Shown piece by piece: positions 44,424 through 52,715 of a stretch of 64,000 nt of DNA. The stretch covers positions 2,108,001-2,172,000 of the forward strand of contig NZ_JBDFMH010000001.1 of the NCBI RefSeq assembly GCF_047238125.1, written 5' to 3'. The notes beneath the pieces were generated by a model, which did not search any database, was not told the origin of the DNA, and worked only from the letters and a program-made list of their open reading frames with translations. The number at the start of each line of letters is the position of its first letter. Positions within the stretch are counted from its first letter, which is position 1. The stretch is from JBDFMH01 sp047238125 (lineage in GTDB: Bacteria; Pseudomonadota; Alphaproteobacteria; Sphingomonadales; Sphingomonadaceae). Made by a program: the position numbers and the translations under genes.

Positions 44424-45286
44424 CCGATCGCGGGGAAATGCACCGCGACCACGCCGGCGCGATCGTCGCTGCGGCGGATCACGATGCGATCGTCATCGAT
44501 CGAGACAAGTTGCCCGGCGACGGCGGTTTCGGGGTGTGCAACCGGGAAGACCGACACCGGCGCGCCATCGCCCGGGGACAGGCCCGCATCGCGTGCGATC
44601 GCCAGCGCATCGTCCGCGCCGATCTCGTGGCGCTCGCCGGTGCCGAATGCCGCCAGCCGCGCCTGCCACGCCGCCAGCCGTGGCTTGCCCGTCAGCATCT
44701 CGCCCCCGCTCGGCACATGGCCACCCAGCATCCAGATCGGGAAATAGGCACCAATATCGGCCCATTCGGGCGCATCGCCCAGCAGGAAGGCGCGGCCATC
44801 CGCCAGCTGCGCTTCGATCAGCGCGATATGGGCCAGCATTTGCTGGCGGAAATGCGCCGCATCCTGCGCGAAATGACCGAAATCGAGATTGGTGAAGTAA
44901 AGCGAGCGTTCGGCGATCAGCTCGGCCGGCATCGCAGCTGCGCCCTCATGCATCGCCAGCGCGGCCCCCGGCGGAAACAGCGCATCGTCGCTCCAGTGCT
45001 GCAGCCCGAAATTGACGAGCGGGCCCGAGCGCAGCAGCGCGGGTTCGGGAAAGCGGCGCTCTAGTTCGTCTACGATGAGCCGGCTGTCGCAATAGATGTC
45101 CGCGCCGATCTGCAGCACCGGCGTGCCGCGATAGCCGCCGGTCAGCGCGGTCAGATCCGGCTTCGGCATGATCATCGGGATCTGAACCGACGCCCAGGCC
45201 AGCCTCTTGATGCCGAACGCCAGCCGGATCTTTTCCGCAAACGGCGACGGATCGTGATGATGCAGAATCAGCAGCGGCGCGGTCAT
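44402..45286 (-). CDS. Glutathione S-transferase-like protein with extra C-terminal domain
   Basis: A 294-residue protein. Residues 1–85 are a thioredoxin-like GST domain (LILHHHDPSPFAEKIRLAFGIKRLAW, GTPVLQIG, ADIYCDSRLIVDELE) and 90–200 the helical GST domain. About 80 further residues (IARDAGLSPGDGAPVSVFPVAHPETAVAG …) form a beta-rich extension not found in ordinary GSTs. Ser13/Pro14 is at the usual catalytic position. Its ATG overlaps the Rieske gene stop, making it the last gene of the oxygenase operon. It may conjugate, isomerise or de-etherify a ring-cleavage or epoxide intermediate. Confidence 0.85.
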   Translation of the reverse strand: MTAPLLILHHHDPSPFAEKIRLAFGIKRLAWASVQIPMIMPKPDLTALTGGYRGTPVLQIGADIYCDSRLIVDELERRFPEPALLRSGPLVNFGLQHWSDDALFPPGAALAMHEGAAAMPAELIAERSLYFTNLDFGHFAQDAAHFRQQMLAHIALIEAQLADGRAFLLGDAPEWADIGAYFPIWMLGGHVPSGGEMLTGKPRLAAWQARLAAFGTGERHEIGADDALAIARDAGLSPGDGAPVSVFPVAHPETAVAGQLVSIDDDRIVIRRSDDRAGVVAVHFPAIGYRVEPA

Positions 45287-45597
45287 CCCGGCAGGGCGGC
45301 GTAGACCGCGCCGTCCATCACCGACGTTTCATAGACGGTGATCGGCTTCTTGGTGAGCGTGCCGTTGGGCGTGCCATCGCGCAGGTCGAAGCGGATGCCG
45401 TGCAGCGGGCAGAACACATAGGCGCCCTTTACCTTGCCGCCGGCCAGTTCGGCCAGCTGGTGGCTGCACCGATTCTCGACCGCGAACACGCCCGCCGACG
45501 AACGGCAGACCAGCACCGACTTGCCGTCGACATCGAACACCTTGCTGCCCGTCTCGGGCAGGTCTTCCAGCGCGGCGATGCGCACGAGGCCCGACAT
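45283..45597 (-). CDS. Rieske [2Fe-2S] ferredoxin
   Basis: A 104-residue Rieske protein with both ligand boxes visible: NRCSHQLAEL (C-x-H) and FCPLHGIRFDL (C-x2-H), plus the intervening AGGKVKGA loop. It would deliver electrons to the oxygenase subunit encoded two genes upstream. The ATG overlaps the acyl-CoA dehydrogenase stop (TGATG). A reductase subunit is not encoded in the window, so a shared ferredoxin reductase must complete the chain. Confidence 0.92.
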   Translation of the reverse strand: MSGLVRIAALEDLPETGSKVFDVDGKSVLVCRSSAGVFAVENRCSHQLAELAGGKVKGAYVFCPLHGIRFDLRDGTPNGTLTKKPITVYETSVMDGAVYAALPG

Positions 45598-46757
45598 CAG
45601 CGGCGCTGATCGAAGCGGCGGCCGAGCATGGCGCCGGCGATGTTGGTCTTCTGGATGTCGATCGCGCCGCCGGCGATGCCCCAGCCCCAGCTGTCGCGCA
45701 GCCGGCGTTCCATCGGGAATTCCTTGGAATAGCCATAGGCACCCATCAGCTGCAGCGCATCGCCCGTAACCTCGCGGGCGATGGTGTTGGCGAAGCATTT
45801 GCCGACCGAGCTGTCGAGCACCGACGGCAGCCCGTCTTCCGCATTGCTGGCCGCGCGCCAGATCAGCAAGCGGGCGGCTTCCACCTTCATCTGCATTTCG
45901 GCGAGCTTGATCTGCACCGCCTGGAATTCGGCGATCGGCTTGCCGAACTGCTTGCGGTCGAGGACATACTCCTTGATGTCCTCAAGCGCGCCGGACGCCT
46001 GGCCGAGCGCCATGGTGGCGTTCCCGCAGCGTTCCAGATCGAACGCCTCCATCAGCTTGCGGAAGCCGCCGGCGGGCACGACGATGTTGCCGACCGGCAC
46101 TTCGCAATCGTCGAAGTTCAGATCCGACGAGGGGATGCCGCGGAAGCCCATCAGATGCTCGTTGGGGCCGAAGCTGAGGCCGGGCGTGTCCTTTTCGACC
46201 AGCACCGCGCCGATCGCCTTGGCGCCCGGCTCGTCCGACAGGCGGCAATAGACGAGATAGGATCCGGCATGACCGCCGCCCGAGCACCAGCGCTTGGTGC
46301 CGTTCAGCACGACCTTGTCGCCGTTGATCACGCCCTTGGTCTTCAGATCGGTCAGCGCCGAGCCGGCATCGGGTTCGGACATCGAGACGGCAACGACCAT
46401 CTCGCCCGCGCATACCGCGGGCACGATCCGTTCGGCCAGTTCGCGCGGGGCGAACATCTCGATCGCGCGGACCGGACCGACCGAGGATTCGAAGATCGGG
46501 AAGCCGACCGCGGAGGAGATCTTGGCGAATTCCTCCAGCACGATCAGCGCCTCGATATTGCCGAGACCGAGGCCGCCCAGCGATTCGGGCACGTTGATGC
46601 CGAGAAAGCCCATCTCGGCATAGCGCTTCACCAGTTCGTGGCTGGGCGGCTTGTTGTCGCGTTCCAGCTCGGCGGCGATCGCCGGAAGCTCGGCCCGCGC
46701 GAATTCGCGGGCGGCGGACTGCAGCTCGAGCTGGTCCGGCGTCAGTCTGAAGTCCAT
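45597..46757 (-). CDS. Acyl-CoA dehydrogenase family protein
   Basis: A 386-residue flavoenzyme-like protein with the three ACAD regions: N-terminal helices, the AVSMSEPDAGSALTDLKT beta-domain FAD/substrate motif and the RKQFGKPIAEFQAVQ helix. Most ACADs carry the catalytic Glu in a C-terminal YEGT motif; here the matching segment reads GIAGGAIDIQK, so that Glu is missing. It may use another residue, as isovaleryl-CoA dehydrogenase does, or catalyse something else. Second gene in the oxygenase operon, 83 bases after the Rieske oxygenase; the AT-rich gap may hold an internal promoter. Confidence 0.9.
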   Translation of the reverse strand: MDFRLTPDQLELQSAAREFARAELPAIAAELERDNKPPSHELVKRYAEMGFLGINVPESLGGLGLGNIEALIVLEEFAKISSAVGFPIFESSVGPVRAIEMFAPRELAERIVPAVCAGEMVVAVSMSEPDAGSALTDLKTKGVINGDKVVLNGTKRWCSGGGHAGSYLVYCRLSDEPGAKAIGAVLVEKDTPGLSFGPNEHLMGFRGIPSSDLNFDDCEVPVGNIVVPAGGFRKLMEAFDLERCGNATMALGQASGALEDIKEYVLDRKQFGKPIAEFQAVQIKLAEMQMKVEAARLLIWRAASNAEDGLPSVLDSSVGKCFANTIAREVTGDALQLMGAYGYSKEFPMERRLRDSWGWGIAGGAIDIQKTNIAGAMLGRRFDQRR

Positions 46758-46840
46758 GCCTCTCCCTCGAATATATCCGGGTGCAACTTAAATATAAGAA
46801 ATGCCGCTATCGATGTCCGGCGCGGCGCGCAACCGCCGGA

Positions 46841-48052
46841 TCAGCGATCCACCCAGTCACCCAGCACCTGCTCGACCGCCGCCTCGGGCGGCACGCGGTT
46901 TAGCCCGATCCGGCGATCCAGCTCCTCGTGCCAATGATAGATGCGGCGCTCCTGATAGTTGAGCGGCATGCCCTTGAAGCCCGGGCTTTCCAGCGATTCC
47001 TGGATTTGCGGCGCATATTGCAGATCCTCGTACAGGATCCGTTCCCAGTTGTTCAGCCGCGCTTCCCAGCGGTCGGACGGGTTCTCGGGATCATAATCGG
47101 GCGCGATCCAGCTGGAGACCACGCGGCACTTGGTGTCGCCCAGCGGCCAGAACTGCAGGATCGGCACGCCGGTATCCGATGCCGGCATCACGAAGTTTGG
47201 ATAGATCTGGTAGCTGACATTGTTCTTGGCCGAGAGCTCCTCGACCGTCGGGATCACCGGCATGCCGATCGTGCCCGGATCCCTCCAGTCCGGCCGGCTG
47301 TTCGGCGTGATCATGCGGCTATGGCCCTTGTCCCACAGCGTCACGATCATGCCGCGATGATCCAGGAAGCGATCGACCGTGTGCTGGTGGATCGACTTGA
47401 TGTGATAGACTTCGAGGAAGGCGTCGAGCAGCACCTTCACGTTGCAGTCGACATCATAGCTGCGCGAATCGACCAGCCGCAGCGTATCGAAGCGGTACTG
47501 CTCCAACTCGTGCGCCAGCGGCTTGATATGCTCCTCGAAGGATTCGGCCTCCGGATCCTCGTTGATGAAGATCAGGTTGCCCAGCATCCCGACCTGCACC
47601 GACACCAGCGAACGGCACGAGAAGTCGAGATCGACGAAATCGCGCTTGTCGCGGACCGCGGTCAGCTTGCCTTCGAGCGTGTAGCTCCAGCCATGATAGC
47701 CGCACACGAAGCCGCGTGCTTCGCCCTTGTCTTCCGCCACCAGCGGCGCGCCGCGATGCTGGCAGGTGTTGTAGAAGGCGCGGACCTCGCCCTTCAGATC
47801 GCGGACGATCAGGATCGGCGATCCGGTGTTGCGGGTGAGGAACCAGCTGCCGGGGTTGGGCAACTGATCGACATGGCCGGCATAGAGCCAGGCGCGCTTC
47901 CACATCCGCTCACGTTCCAGCGCCAGGAATTCCTTGTCGACATAGCGCTTGCCGGGGATGTCGGGCAGTTTGGGGAAGCCTTCGGGCGGGCCTTTGCGAC
48001 CCCGCTCGAAATCCATCATCTCGCGCGCTTGATCAGCCTTCAGGACGTTCAT
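46841..48052 (-). CDS. Rieske non-haem iron oxygenase, alpha subunit
   Basis: A 403-residue ring-hydroxylating oxygenase subunit. The Rieske cluster ligands are CQHRGAPL and CGYHGW (C-x-H…C-x2-H), and the mononuclear iron facial triad includes the His pair in YHIKSIHQH with the upstream bridging Asp in LLDAFLEV. There is no beta subunit gene nearby, so it is likely a homotrimer of the demethylase/monooxygenase-like group. The ATG at 48052 follows AGGAAG; in-frame starts at 48085 and 48112 are weaker. First gene of the RHO–ACAD–Rieske–GST operon. Its promoter contains the palindrome shared with the SDR operons. Confidence 0.93.
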   Translation of the reverse strand: MNVLKADQAREMMDFERGRKGPPEGFPKLPDIPGKRYVDKEFLALERERMWKRAWLYAGHVDQLPNPGSWFLTRNTGSPILIVRDLKGEVRAFYNTCQHRGAPLVAEDKGEARGFVCGYHGWSYTLEGKLTAVRDKRDFVDLDFSCRSLVSVQVGMLGNLIFINEDPEAESFEEHIKPLAHELEQYRFDTLRLVDSRSYDVDCNVKVLLDAFLEVYHIKSIHQHTVDRFLDHRGMIVTLWDKGHSRMITPNSRPDWRDPGTIGMPVIPTVEELSAKNNVSYQIYPNFVMPASDTGVPILQFWPLGDTKCRVVSSWIAPDYDPENPSDRWEARLNNWERILYEDLQYAPQIQESLESPGFKGMPLNYQERRIYHWHEELDRRIGLNRVPPEAAVEQVLGDWVDR

Positions 48053-48100
48053 GCTTCCTATCCCGATCTGTGGTTGACTCGCCATAGCACAGCCGCCCAT

Positions 48101-48124
48101 AAAAACAATCATGAATGACTTTTT
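48101..48124. promoter_or_regulatory. Shared palindromic operator, copy 1
   Basis: AAAAACAATCATGAATGACT followed by TTTT lies between the divergent oxygenase and isomerase operons. Its AATCA…TGAnT inverted core and flanking A/T runs are nearly identical to 51498–51520. Confidence 0.6.
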
Positions 48125-48138
48125 GTCGAACTGAGTTC

Positions 48139-48948
48139 ATGCCGCGCCTCCTGTCGCTGCATCCGCTGAATGCGCTGGACGCTGCGCCGATCGACATGGT
48201 GAGGATTGCGGGGCGGGTCGGCGCGGATCGGGTGTGCCTGTTCACGCATGTGCCGGGCGAGGCGCGCGCGCTCTATCCCTTCGTTGCACCAGCGGATGTG
48301 CCCGCGATTCGCGATGCGTTGGGCGAGGCGGGGGTCGCGCTCTCCAATCTCGAAGTCTTCCCGCTGGATCGCGACGGCGAACTCGATCGATTCCGCGAGG
48401 GGCTGGAAACGGGTGCGGCACTGGGCGCTACCAAGGCCACCGCGCATATCCATGAAGCGACCTTCCAGCAGGGGGTGGATCGCTTCGCCGCCTTCGCCGA
48501 GCTGGCCGAAAGCCATGGCATCACCGCGGGCCTGGAATTCTATCATTTTGCGGGGGTGTGCGACATCGTGACCGCCGAGCGCACGGTGCGCGCGGCCGGC
48601 CGCGGATCGCTGGTGCTGGATGTGCTGCACCTGATTCGCGGCGGTCATGGCGCCAGGGAAGCGGCGGCCGCCGCCGATCTGGTGGGCTATGCGCAGCTGA
48701 GTGACGGGCCGCTGGCGGCGCCCGAGGATCGCTGGCACGAATGCGTGGTCGAGCGGGACCTGCCGGGGGAAGGCGAATTCCCGATGGCCGAAATCCTGCG
48801 CTCGCTGGGAGACGATGTGGTGTTCGAAGTGGAAGTGCCGCAGACCGCCGCACGCGAGGCGGGCGTGGATGCAGAAGGCCGCGCACGGCGATCGATCGAA
48901 GCGGCGCGGCGCACGCTGGCAGCGGTGCCCTGGGGTGCACAGCCATGA
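48139..48948 (+). CDS. Sugar-phosphate isomerase/epimerase-like TIM barrel
   Basis: A 269-residue AP-endonuclease-2/xylose-isomerase-like TIM barrel. AGLEFYHFAGVCD, LVLDVLHLIRGG and VVFEVEVPQ supply the Glu/Asp/His residues that bind metal in this superfamily. Such proteins isomerise, epimerise or dehydrate small hydroxy-acids and sugars, and several act in aromatic or inositol catabolism. The ATG at 48139 (MPRLLSLHP) is preferred over one 24 bases earlier, which lies inside the operator. ATGA overlap with the VOC gene. Confidence 0.82.
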   Translation: MPRLLSLHPLNALDAAPIDMVRIAGRVGADRVCLFTHVPGEARALYPFVAPADVPAIRDALGEAGVALSNLEVFPLDRDGELDRFREGLETGAALGATKATAHIHEATFQQGVDRFAAFAELAESHGITAGLEFYHFAGVCDIVTAERTVRAAGRGSLVLDVLHLIRGGHGAREAAAAADLVGYAQLSDGPLAAPEDRWHECVVERDLPGEGEFPMAEILRSLGDDVVFEVEVPQTAAREAGVDAEGRARRSIEAARRTLAAVPWGAQP

Positions 48949-49478
48949 TCCCGCCAACGGATGCGCGCCCCGATATCCTGCAATATGCCTGGGTGGTCCC
49001 CAAGCTGGAGGAGGCGATCCAACACTGGCATCGGCTGCTGGGAATCGGCCCGTTCCTCGTCAACCGCGAGATCCGGCTGGGATCGCCGCGCCATCGCGGG
49101 CAGCCGAGCGCGACCCGCTTCTCGACTGCGGTCGCGCAACATGGCAGCGCGCAGATCGAGCTGATCGAGCAACATGACGACGGCCCGTCCGCCTATCGTG
49201 ATCTGGTGCCGGCGGGACAGACCGGCTTTCACCACGTCGCGATCATCCCGGCCGACTATGATGCGGTGCTGGCGCGCTATCTTGCGGATGGCTTTGCGGT
49301 GGCGGCCGATGGCGTGTTCGGCGATCTGCGCTTCGCCTATGTCGATACCAGCCCGGCGATCGGCGGCATGACCGAACTGCTGGAGGACAAGCCTGCGATC
49401 CGTGCCTTCTTCGGCGCGATCCGCAAGGCGGCCGAACGTTGGGACGGCGATCCGAAGGGGCTGATCCGCGAGCTCTGA
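48945..49478 (+). CDS. VOC-family (glyoxalase/dioxygenase fold) protein
   Basis: A 177-residue vicinal-oxygen-chelate protein: ILQYAWVVPKLEEAIQHWHRLLGIGPF at the start, QIELIEQHDDGPS in the middle and GFHHVAIIPADYDAVLARY opening the second beta-alpha module. Metal-site His/Glu residues are consistent with the fold. Glyoxalase-I-like, methylmalonyl-CoA epimerase-like or lactoyl-like lyase roles are possible. Coupled to the preceding isomerase-like gene (ATGA), and its stop abuts the stop of the opposed EthD gene. Confidence 0.83.
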   Translation: MIPPTDARPDILQYAWVVPKLEEAIQHWHRLLGIGPFLVNREIRLGSPRHRGQPSATRFSTAVAQHGSAQIELIEQHDDGPSAYRDLVPAGQTGFHHVAIIPADYDAVLARYLADGFAVAADGVFGDLRFAYVDTSPAIGGMTELLEDKPAIRAFFGAIRKAAERWDGDPKGLIREL

Positions 49479-50153
49479 TCAGAGCGTGCGATAGGCCCAG
49501 AAGATCGAGCGATCATGGTCGATGAAGTTGCGCTCGTCGGCCAGGGCCTCCTCGGCGACCTCGGGCCGCGACAATTGGCGCACGAATGCATCGACATCGG
49601 GGAAGTGGACCTCGACGATGCCGTCGAGTGTGGAAGGCGCGACGCCTGCGGCAGCCGCCAGGACTTCGGTCGCGGCGGGCAGCGTGTGGAGCTGGTGATA
49701 GGTGTAGGGCGGGATCAGCCGCCGCCCGAGCTGAGCGTGGCGATTGAGCCAGTAATCCTGGAATTCGGCGAGCGAGAGCCGTTCCAGCCGGCGCAGGCCG
49801 AACATCAGCCGCACTGTATCGTCCCCCGGCAGGATCGCGTGGCGGGTGGTGGCCAGCAGCGACGAGCGCTGCGGGTCGATCATGGCGGACAGTCGGGCGA
49901 TCGTGGCGCCCAACCCGTCAGCCAGCTCGGCTTCGGTCCCTCGAATGGTCAGGATCGCATCCGGCAGCGCGCCTTCCGACACCGTGACATGCGCGAGCGC
50001 TGGCAAGGTCGAGGGCGGCAGGATCGTCGCCAACCCAGCGCCGGGCCAATCTGCGGCGGCATCGCGCAATGCCTGCTCGATCGCAGGTGCGTCCGACCCG
50101 GCGCGCGCCGTGCCGAGAATCAGGACGTCGATCTCGCCATCGGTTGCGCTCAT
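49479..50153 (-). CDS. EthD-domain protein
   Basis: A 224-residue protein whose second half is an EthD domain: VRLMFGLRRLERLSLAEFQDYWLNRHAQLGRR is the classical EthD opening, followed by HQLHTLPA and EVHFPDVDAF. The first half (about residues 1–105) looks like a degenerate second copy. The ATG at 50153 has GGAGAAG upstream; 50168 is an alternative. Last gene of the SDR–VOC–EthD operon. It is the second EthD protein in the window and may reflect a shared theme with the PQQ-ADH operon. Confidence 0.8.
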   Translation of the reverse strand: MSATDGEIDVLILGTARAGSDAPAIEQALRDAAADWPGAGLATILPPSTLPALAHVTVSEGALPDAILTIRGTEAELADGLGATIARLSAMIDPQRSSLLATTRHAILPGDDTVRLMFGLRRLERLSLAEFQDYWLNRHAQLGRRLIPPYTYHQLHTLPAATEVLAAAAGVAPSTLDGIVEVHFPDVDAFVRQLSRPEVAEEALADERNFIDHDRSIFWAYRTL

Positions 50154-50206
50154 CGCGTGCTTCTCCATTGAACTGATGCGTCAGGCCGACGCGGAGCGGA
50201 CGCCCC

Positions 50207-50674
50207 CTACAGCGCCACCGCGCGCTCGAAGGCGTACATCGCGCTCGGCTCGACGATCTGAAGCAGCTCGACGATGTTGCCGTCGCAATCCTTGCCATAG
50301 GTGGCACGGGTCGCGGCGCTGCCGCCTGGCGGGCAGTGGAATTCCATGCCCAGCCCCTTCAGCCGCTCATAATCGGCGAACACGTCGTCGGTGTAGAGGC
50401 ACAGGTGGATGAGGCCGTGGTCGCACATCCGCGGATGCACCGCATGGCCCTCGGGTGCGCTGTACTGGAACACCTCGATGTAGAGATTGCCCAGCCGGAT
50501 CATCTCGTAGCGGGCGGAGCTGTCCTTCAGCCCGACCATCGTGTCGATCCGGTCGTTGCCCTTGTCCCAGCCGCCGCCGCCGCAGCGCTCGAACCCGAAC
50601 CAGCGCTGGTAATGATCGACGAACCGCTCGAGATCGGGTGTCGAGACGGCGAGGTGGTGGACCCCCCGGATCAT
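50207..50674 (-). CDS. VOC-family protein
   Basis: A 155-residue VOC protein with two beta-alpha-beta modules: IRGVHHLAVSTPDLERFVDHYQRWFGFE and LIHLCLYTDDVFADYERLKGLG, closing with YGKDCDGNIVELLQI, the standard C-terminal metal-site Glu. This is close to glyoxalase/bleomycin-resistance and extradiol-dioxygenase-like enzymes. The ATG overlaps the SDR stop (ATGA). Substrate unknown; context suggests action on a product of the adjacent dehydrogenases. Confidence 0.88.
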   Translation of the reverse strand: MIRGVHHLAVSTPDLERFVDHYQRWFGFERCGGGGWDKGNDRIDTMVGLKDSSARYEMIRLGNLYIEVFQYSAPEGHAVHPRMCDHGLIHLCLYTDDVFADYERLKGLGMEFHCPPGGSAATRATYGKDCDGNIVELLQIVEPSAMYAFERAVAL

Positions 50675-51468
50675 GACGGCTGCGCCGCGCGCGCGGCCTT
50701 CACTGCCGCCACGATCTCGGCATTGCGCGGATTGCGGCGCAGCGTGACGCCGCCGTTCACCTGCAGCACCTGGCCGGTCATGAAGCATGTGTCGGACGCC
50801 AGCCACACCGCCGCCTCGGCGATGTCGTCGCTCGTGCCGACCCGGCCGAGCGGATATTCCTTGGCGAAGCTCTCGATGATCGCCTGATTCTTGGCGGCCT
50901 TCGCCGTCATCGGCGTGGCGGTGAAGCCGGGGGCGATCGAATTGGCGCGGATGCCGCGATGGCCGAATTCGTTCGCGACGCAGCGGATGACGTGATCGGT
51001 CGCCGCCTTGGTGCCCATATAGGCGGCGTGATCCTCCAGCATGATCGATGCCGTGGCGGACGAGATCTGGATCAGCGAGCCGCCGTCGCGCATCGCGCGG
51101 AGCATCGCCTGGTAGAACAGGATCGCGCCGGTGAACTGCAGCGCGGTGATCCGCTCGATCTCTTCCTTGGTCGTCTCGAGGAACGGCTTGAGCAGACCCC
51201 AGCCGGTGGCGTTCAGTGCGATATCGAGCCCGCCGAAACGCTCGATGGCGGCATCGGCCAGCCGCTTCAGATCGGCTTCATTCGTGATGTCGCAGGCGAC
51301 ACCCAGGCCGCCAATCTCCTCCGCCAGCACCGCCAAGGCATCGCCATCGCGCCCGGCAACGACGACCTTCGCCCCTTCCGCGGCGAAGCGTCGGGCGATC
51401 ACCTGGCCCATATTGTCCCGGCCGGCCGCTCCGATCACGACTGCAACCTTGCCTTCCAAGCCCGGCAT
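50671..51468 (-). CDS. SDR-family oxidoreductase
   Basis: A 265-residue short-chain dehydrogenase. GAAGRDNMG is an SDR cofactor loop, NATGWG replaces NNAG, and the catalytic Ser (QISSATAS) and Tyr/Lys (YMGTK) are present, followed by SIAPGFTATPM. The C-terminus ends with LQVNGG and a 25-residue tail. First gene of an SDR–VOC–EthD operon and divergent from another SDR operon across the shared palindrome. Likely oxidises an alcohol of the catabolic pathway. Confidence 0.9.
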   Translation of the reverse strand: MPGLEGKVAVVIGAAGRDNMGQVIARRFAAEGAKVVVAGRDGDALAVLAEEIGGLGVACDITNEADLKRLADAAIERFGGLDIALNATGWGLLKPFLETTKEEIERITALQFTGAILFYQAMLRAMRDGGSLIQISSATASIMLEDHAAYMGTKAATDHVIRCVANEFGHRGIRANSIAPGFTATPMTAKAAKNQAIIESFAKEYPLGRVGTSDDIAEAAVWLASDTCFMTGQVLQVNGGVTLRRNPRNAEIVAAVKAARAAQPS

Positions 51469-51497
51469 CCTCGTCTCCCCATCTTCTTGCTTGCATC

Positions 51498-51520
51498 AAA
51501 AACAATCATGACTGATTTTT
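51498..51520. promoter_or_regulatory. Shared palindromic operator, copy 2
   Basis: AAAAACAATCATGACTGATT plus TTT lies 30 bases upstream of the minus-strand SDR gene. AATCA-tgac-TGATT is a perfect inverted repeat, and 14 consecutive bases match copy 1 at 48101. Confidence 0.6.
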
Positions 51521-51670
51521 CAAGCGCTGCCTATCGCGATGCCGTAGCGAGTCTTGGCGAAGGGTAGCGCCGAAAAAAGACATATCTGTTTGTTTTGAGA
51601 AATCGCGCTGCTACGCTCGGTGCGGATTGAGGGAGGATCGGATGGCAACTGACCGGCACGGACCGCGGGC

Positions 51671-52594
51671 ATGGACGCTCGCCGAATGAACGCGCCGACA
51701 TCCCATGTCCGCCCCGATCCCAACGATCCCACCCGGCCCCGCCGCGGCGTGACCGAGGAGGAACTGGTCACCCGCCCGACCGTCTATCGGGACGATCTGC
51801 TGGCAGGCAAGACGGTGCTGATCACCGGCGGTGGCAGCGGCATGGGCAAGGCGACCGCGATGCTGGCGTCGAGACTGGGTGCGAATGTCGCGATCTCCGG
51901 TCGCAAACAGGAAAAGCTGGATGCCACCCAGGCGCTGATCAAGGCCGCCACCGGCCGCGACATCCTGACCCAATCGATGACGATCCGCGAGCCGGAACAG
52001 GTCGAGGCGCTGCTGGATGCCACGATCGAACGGTTCGGCGCGATCGACACGATCGTGAACAATGCCGGCGGCCAGTTTCCGCAGGATGCGATCGATTTCA
52101 GCCGCAAGGGCTGGCTGGCGGTGATCGACACCAACCTGAACGGTACCTGGTGGATGATGCAGGAAGCCGCCAAGCGCTGGCGCGACGCGGGCAAGCCCGG
52201 CAACATCATCAACATGGTCGCCAATGTGGAGCGCGGCATGCCGCAGGCGGCGCACACCTGCGCGGCCCGCGCGGGCGTGATCTATCTTTCGAAGACGCTG
52301 GCGACCGAGTGGGCGCCGTTCAACATCCGCGTCAACTGCATCGGCCCGGGCGTGATCGAAACCGAGGGGTTCGCGGTCTATCCGGAAGAGGCGCTGGTCC
52401 GCTTCCACAAGGCCAACCCGATGAAGAAGCGCGGCGATGCCTGGGACGTGGCGGAGATGATCGCCTATCTGGCGTCCGATGCGGCCGACTTCGTGAATGG
52501 CGACCTGATCATCCTGGATGGTGGTCAGGCGCAGTGGGGCGTGGTGTGGCCGGGCGGAATGCCGGACTATTTCAACGAAGGCGGCGCGGCCTGA
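51671..52594 (+). CDS. SDR-family enoyl-CoA reductase-like protein
   Basis: A 307-residue SDR with a long N-terminal extension (about 40 residues). The cofactor loop is TGGGSGMG and NNAGG is intact, but the catalytic region reads HTCAARAGVIYL: the Tyr and Lys of YxxxK are absent. That arrangement (H-x-x-AARAGV) is typical of the 2,4-dienoyl/trans-2-enoyl-CoA reductase-like branch rather than alcohol dehydrogenases. First gene of an SDR–SDR–epoxide hydrolase unit. ATG at 51671 or 51686. Confidence 0.87.
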   Translation: MDARRMNAPTSHVRPDPNDPTRPRRGVTEEELVTRPTVYRDDLLAGKTVLITGGGSGMGKATAMLASRLGANVAISGRKQEKLDATQALIKAATGRDILTQSMTIREPEQVEALLDATIERFGAIDTIVNNAGGQFPQDAIDFSRKGWLAVIDTNLNGTWWMMQEAAKRWRDAGKPGNIINMVANVERGMPQAAHTCAARAGVIYLSKTLATEWAPFNIRVNCIGPGVIETEGFAVYPEEALVRFHKANPMKKRGDAWDVAEMIAYLASDAADFVNGDLIILDGGQAQWGVVWPGGMPDYFNEGGAA

Positions 52595-52715
52595 CACGAC
52601 CCCCCGCGATGCCGGACCGGTTTCGGCATCCATCCTGTCACAGCGACCGGCCGCATATCGGCGTGGCGTACCCTGACACAGGTTCAGGGGGACAAAACGA
52701 ATGAGGAGAGACTTG

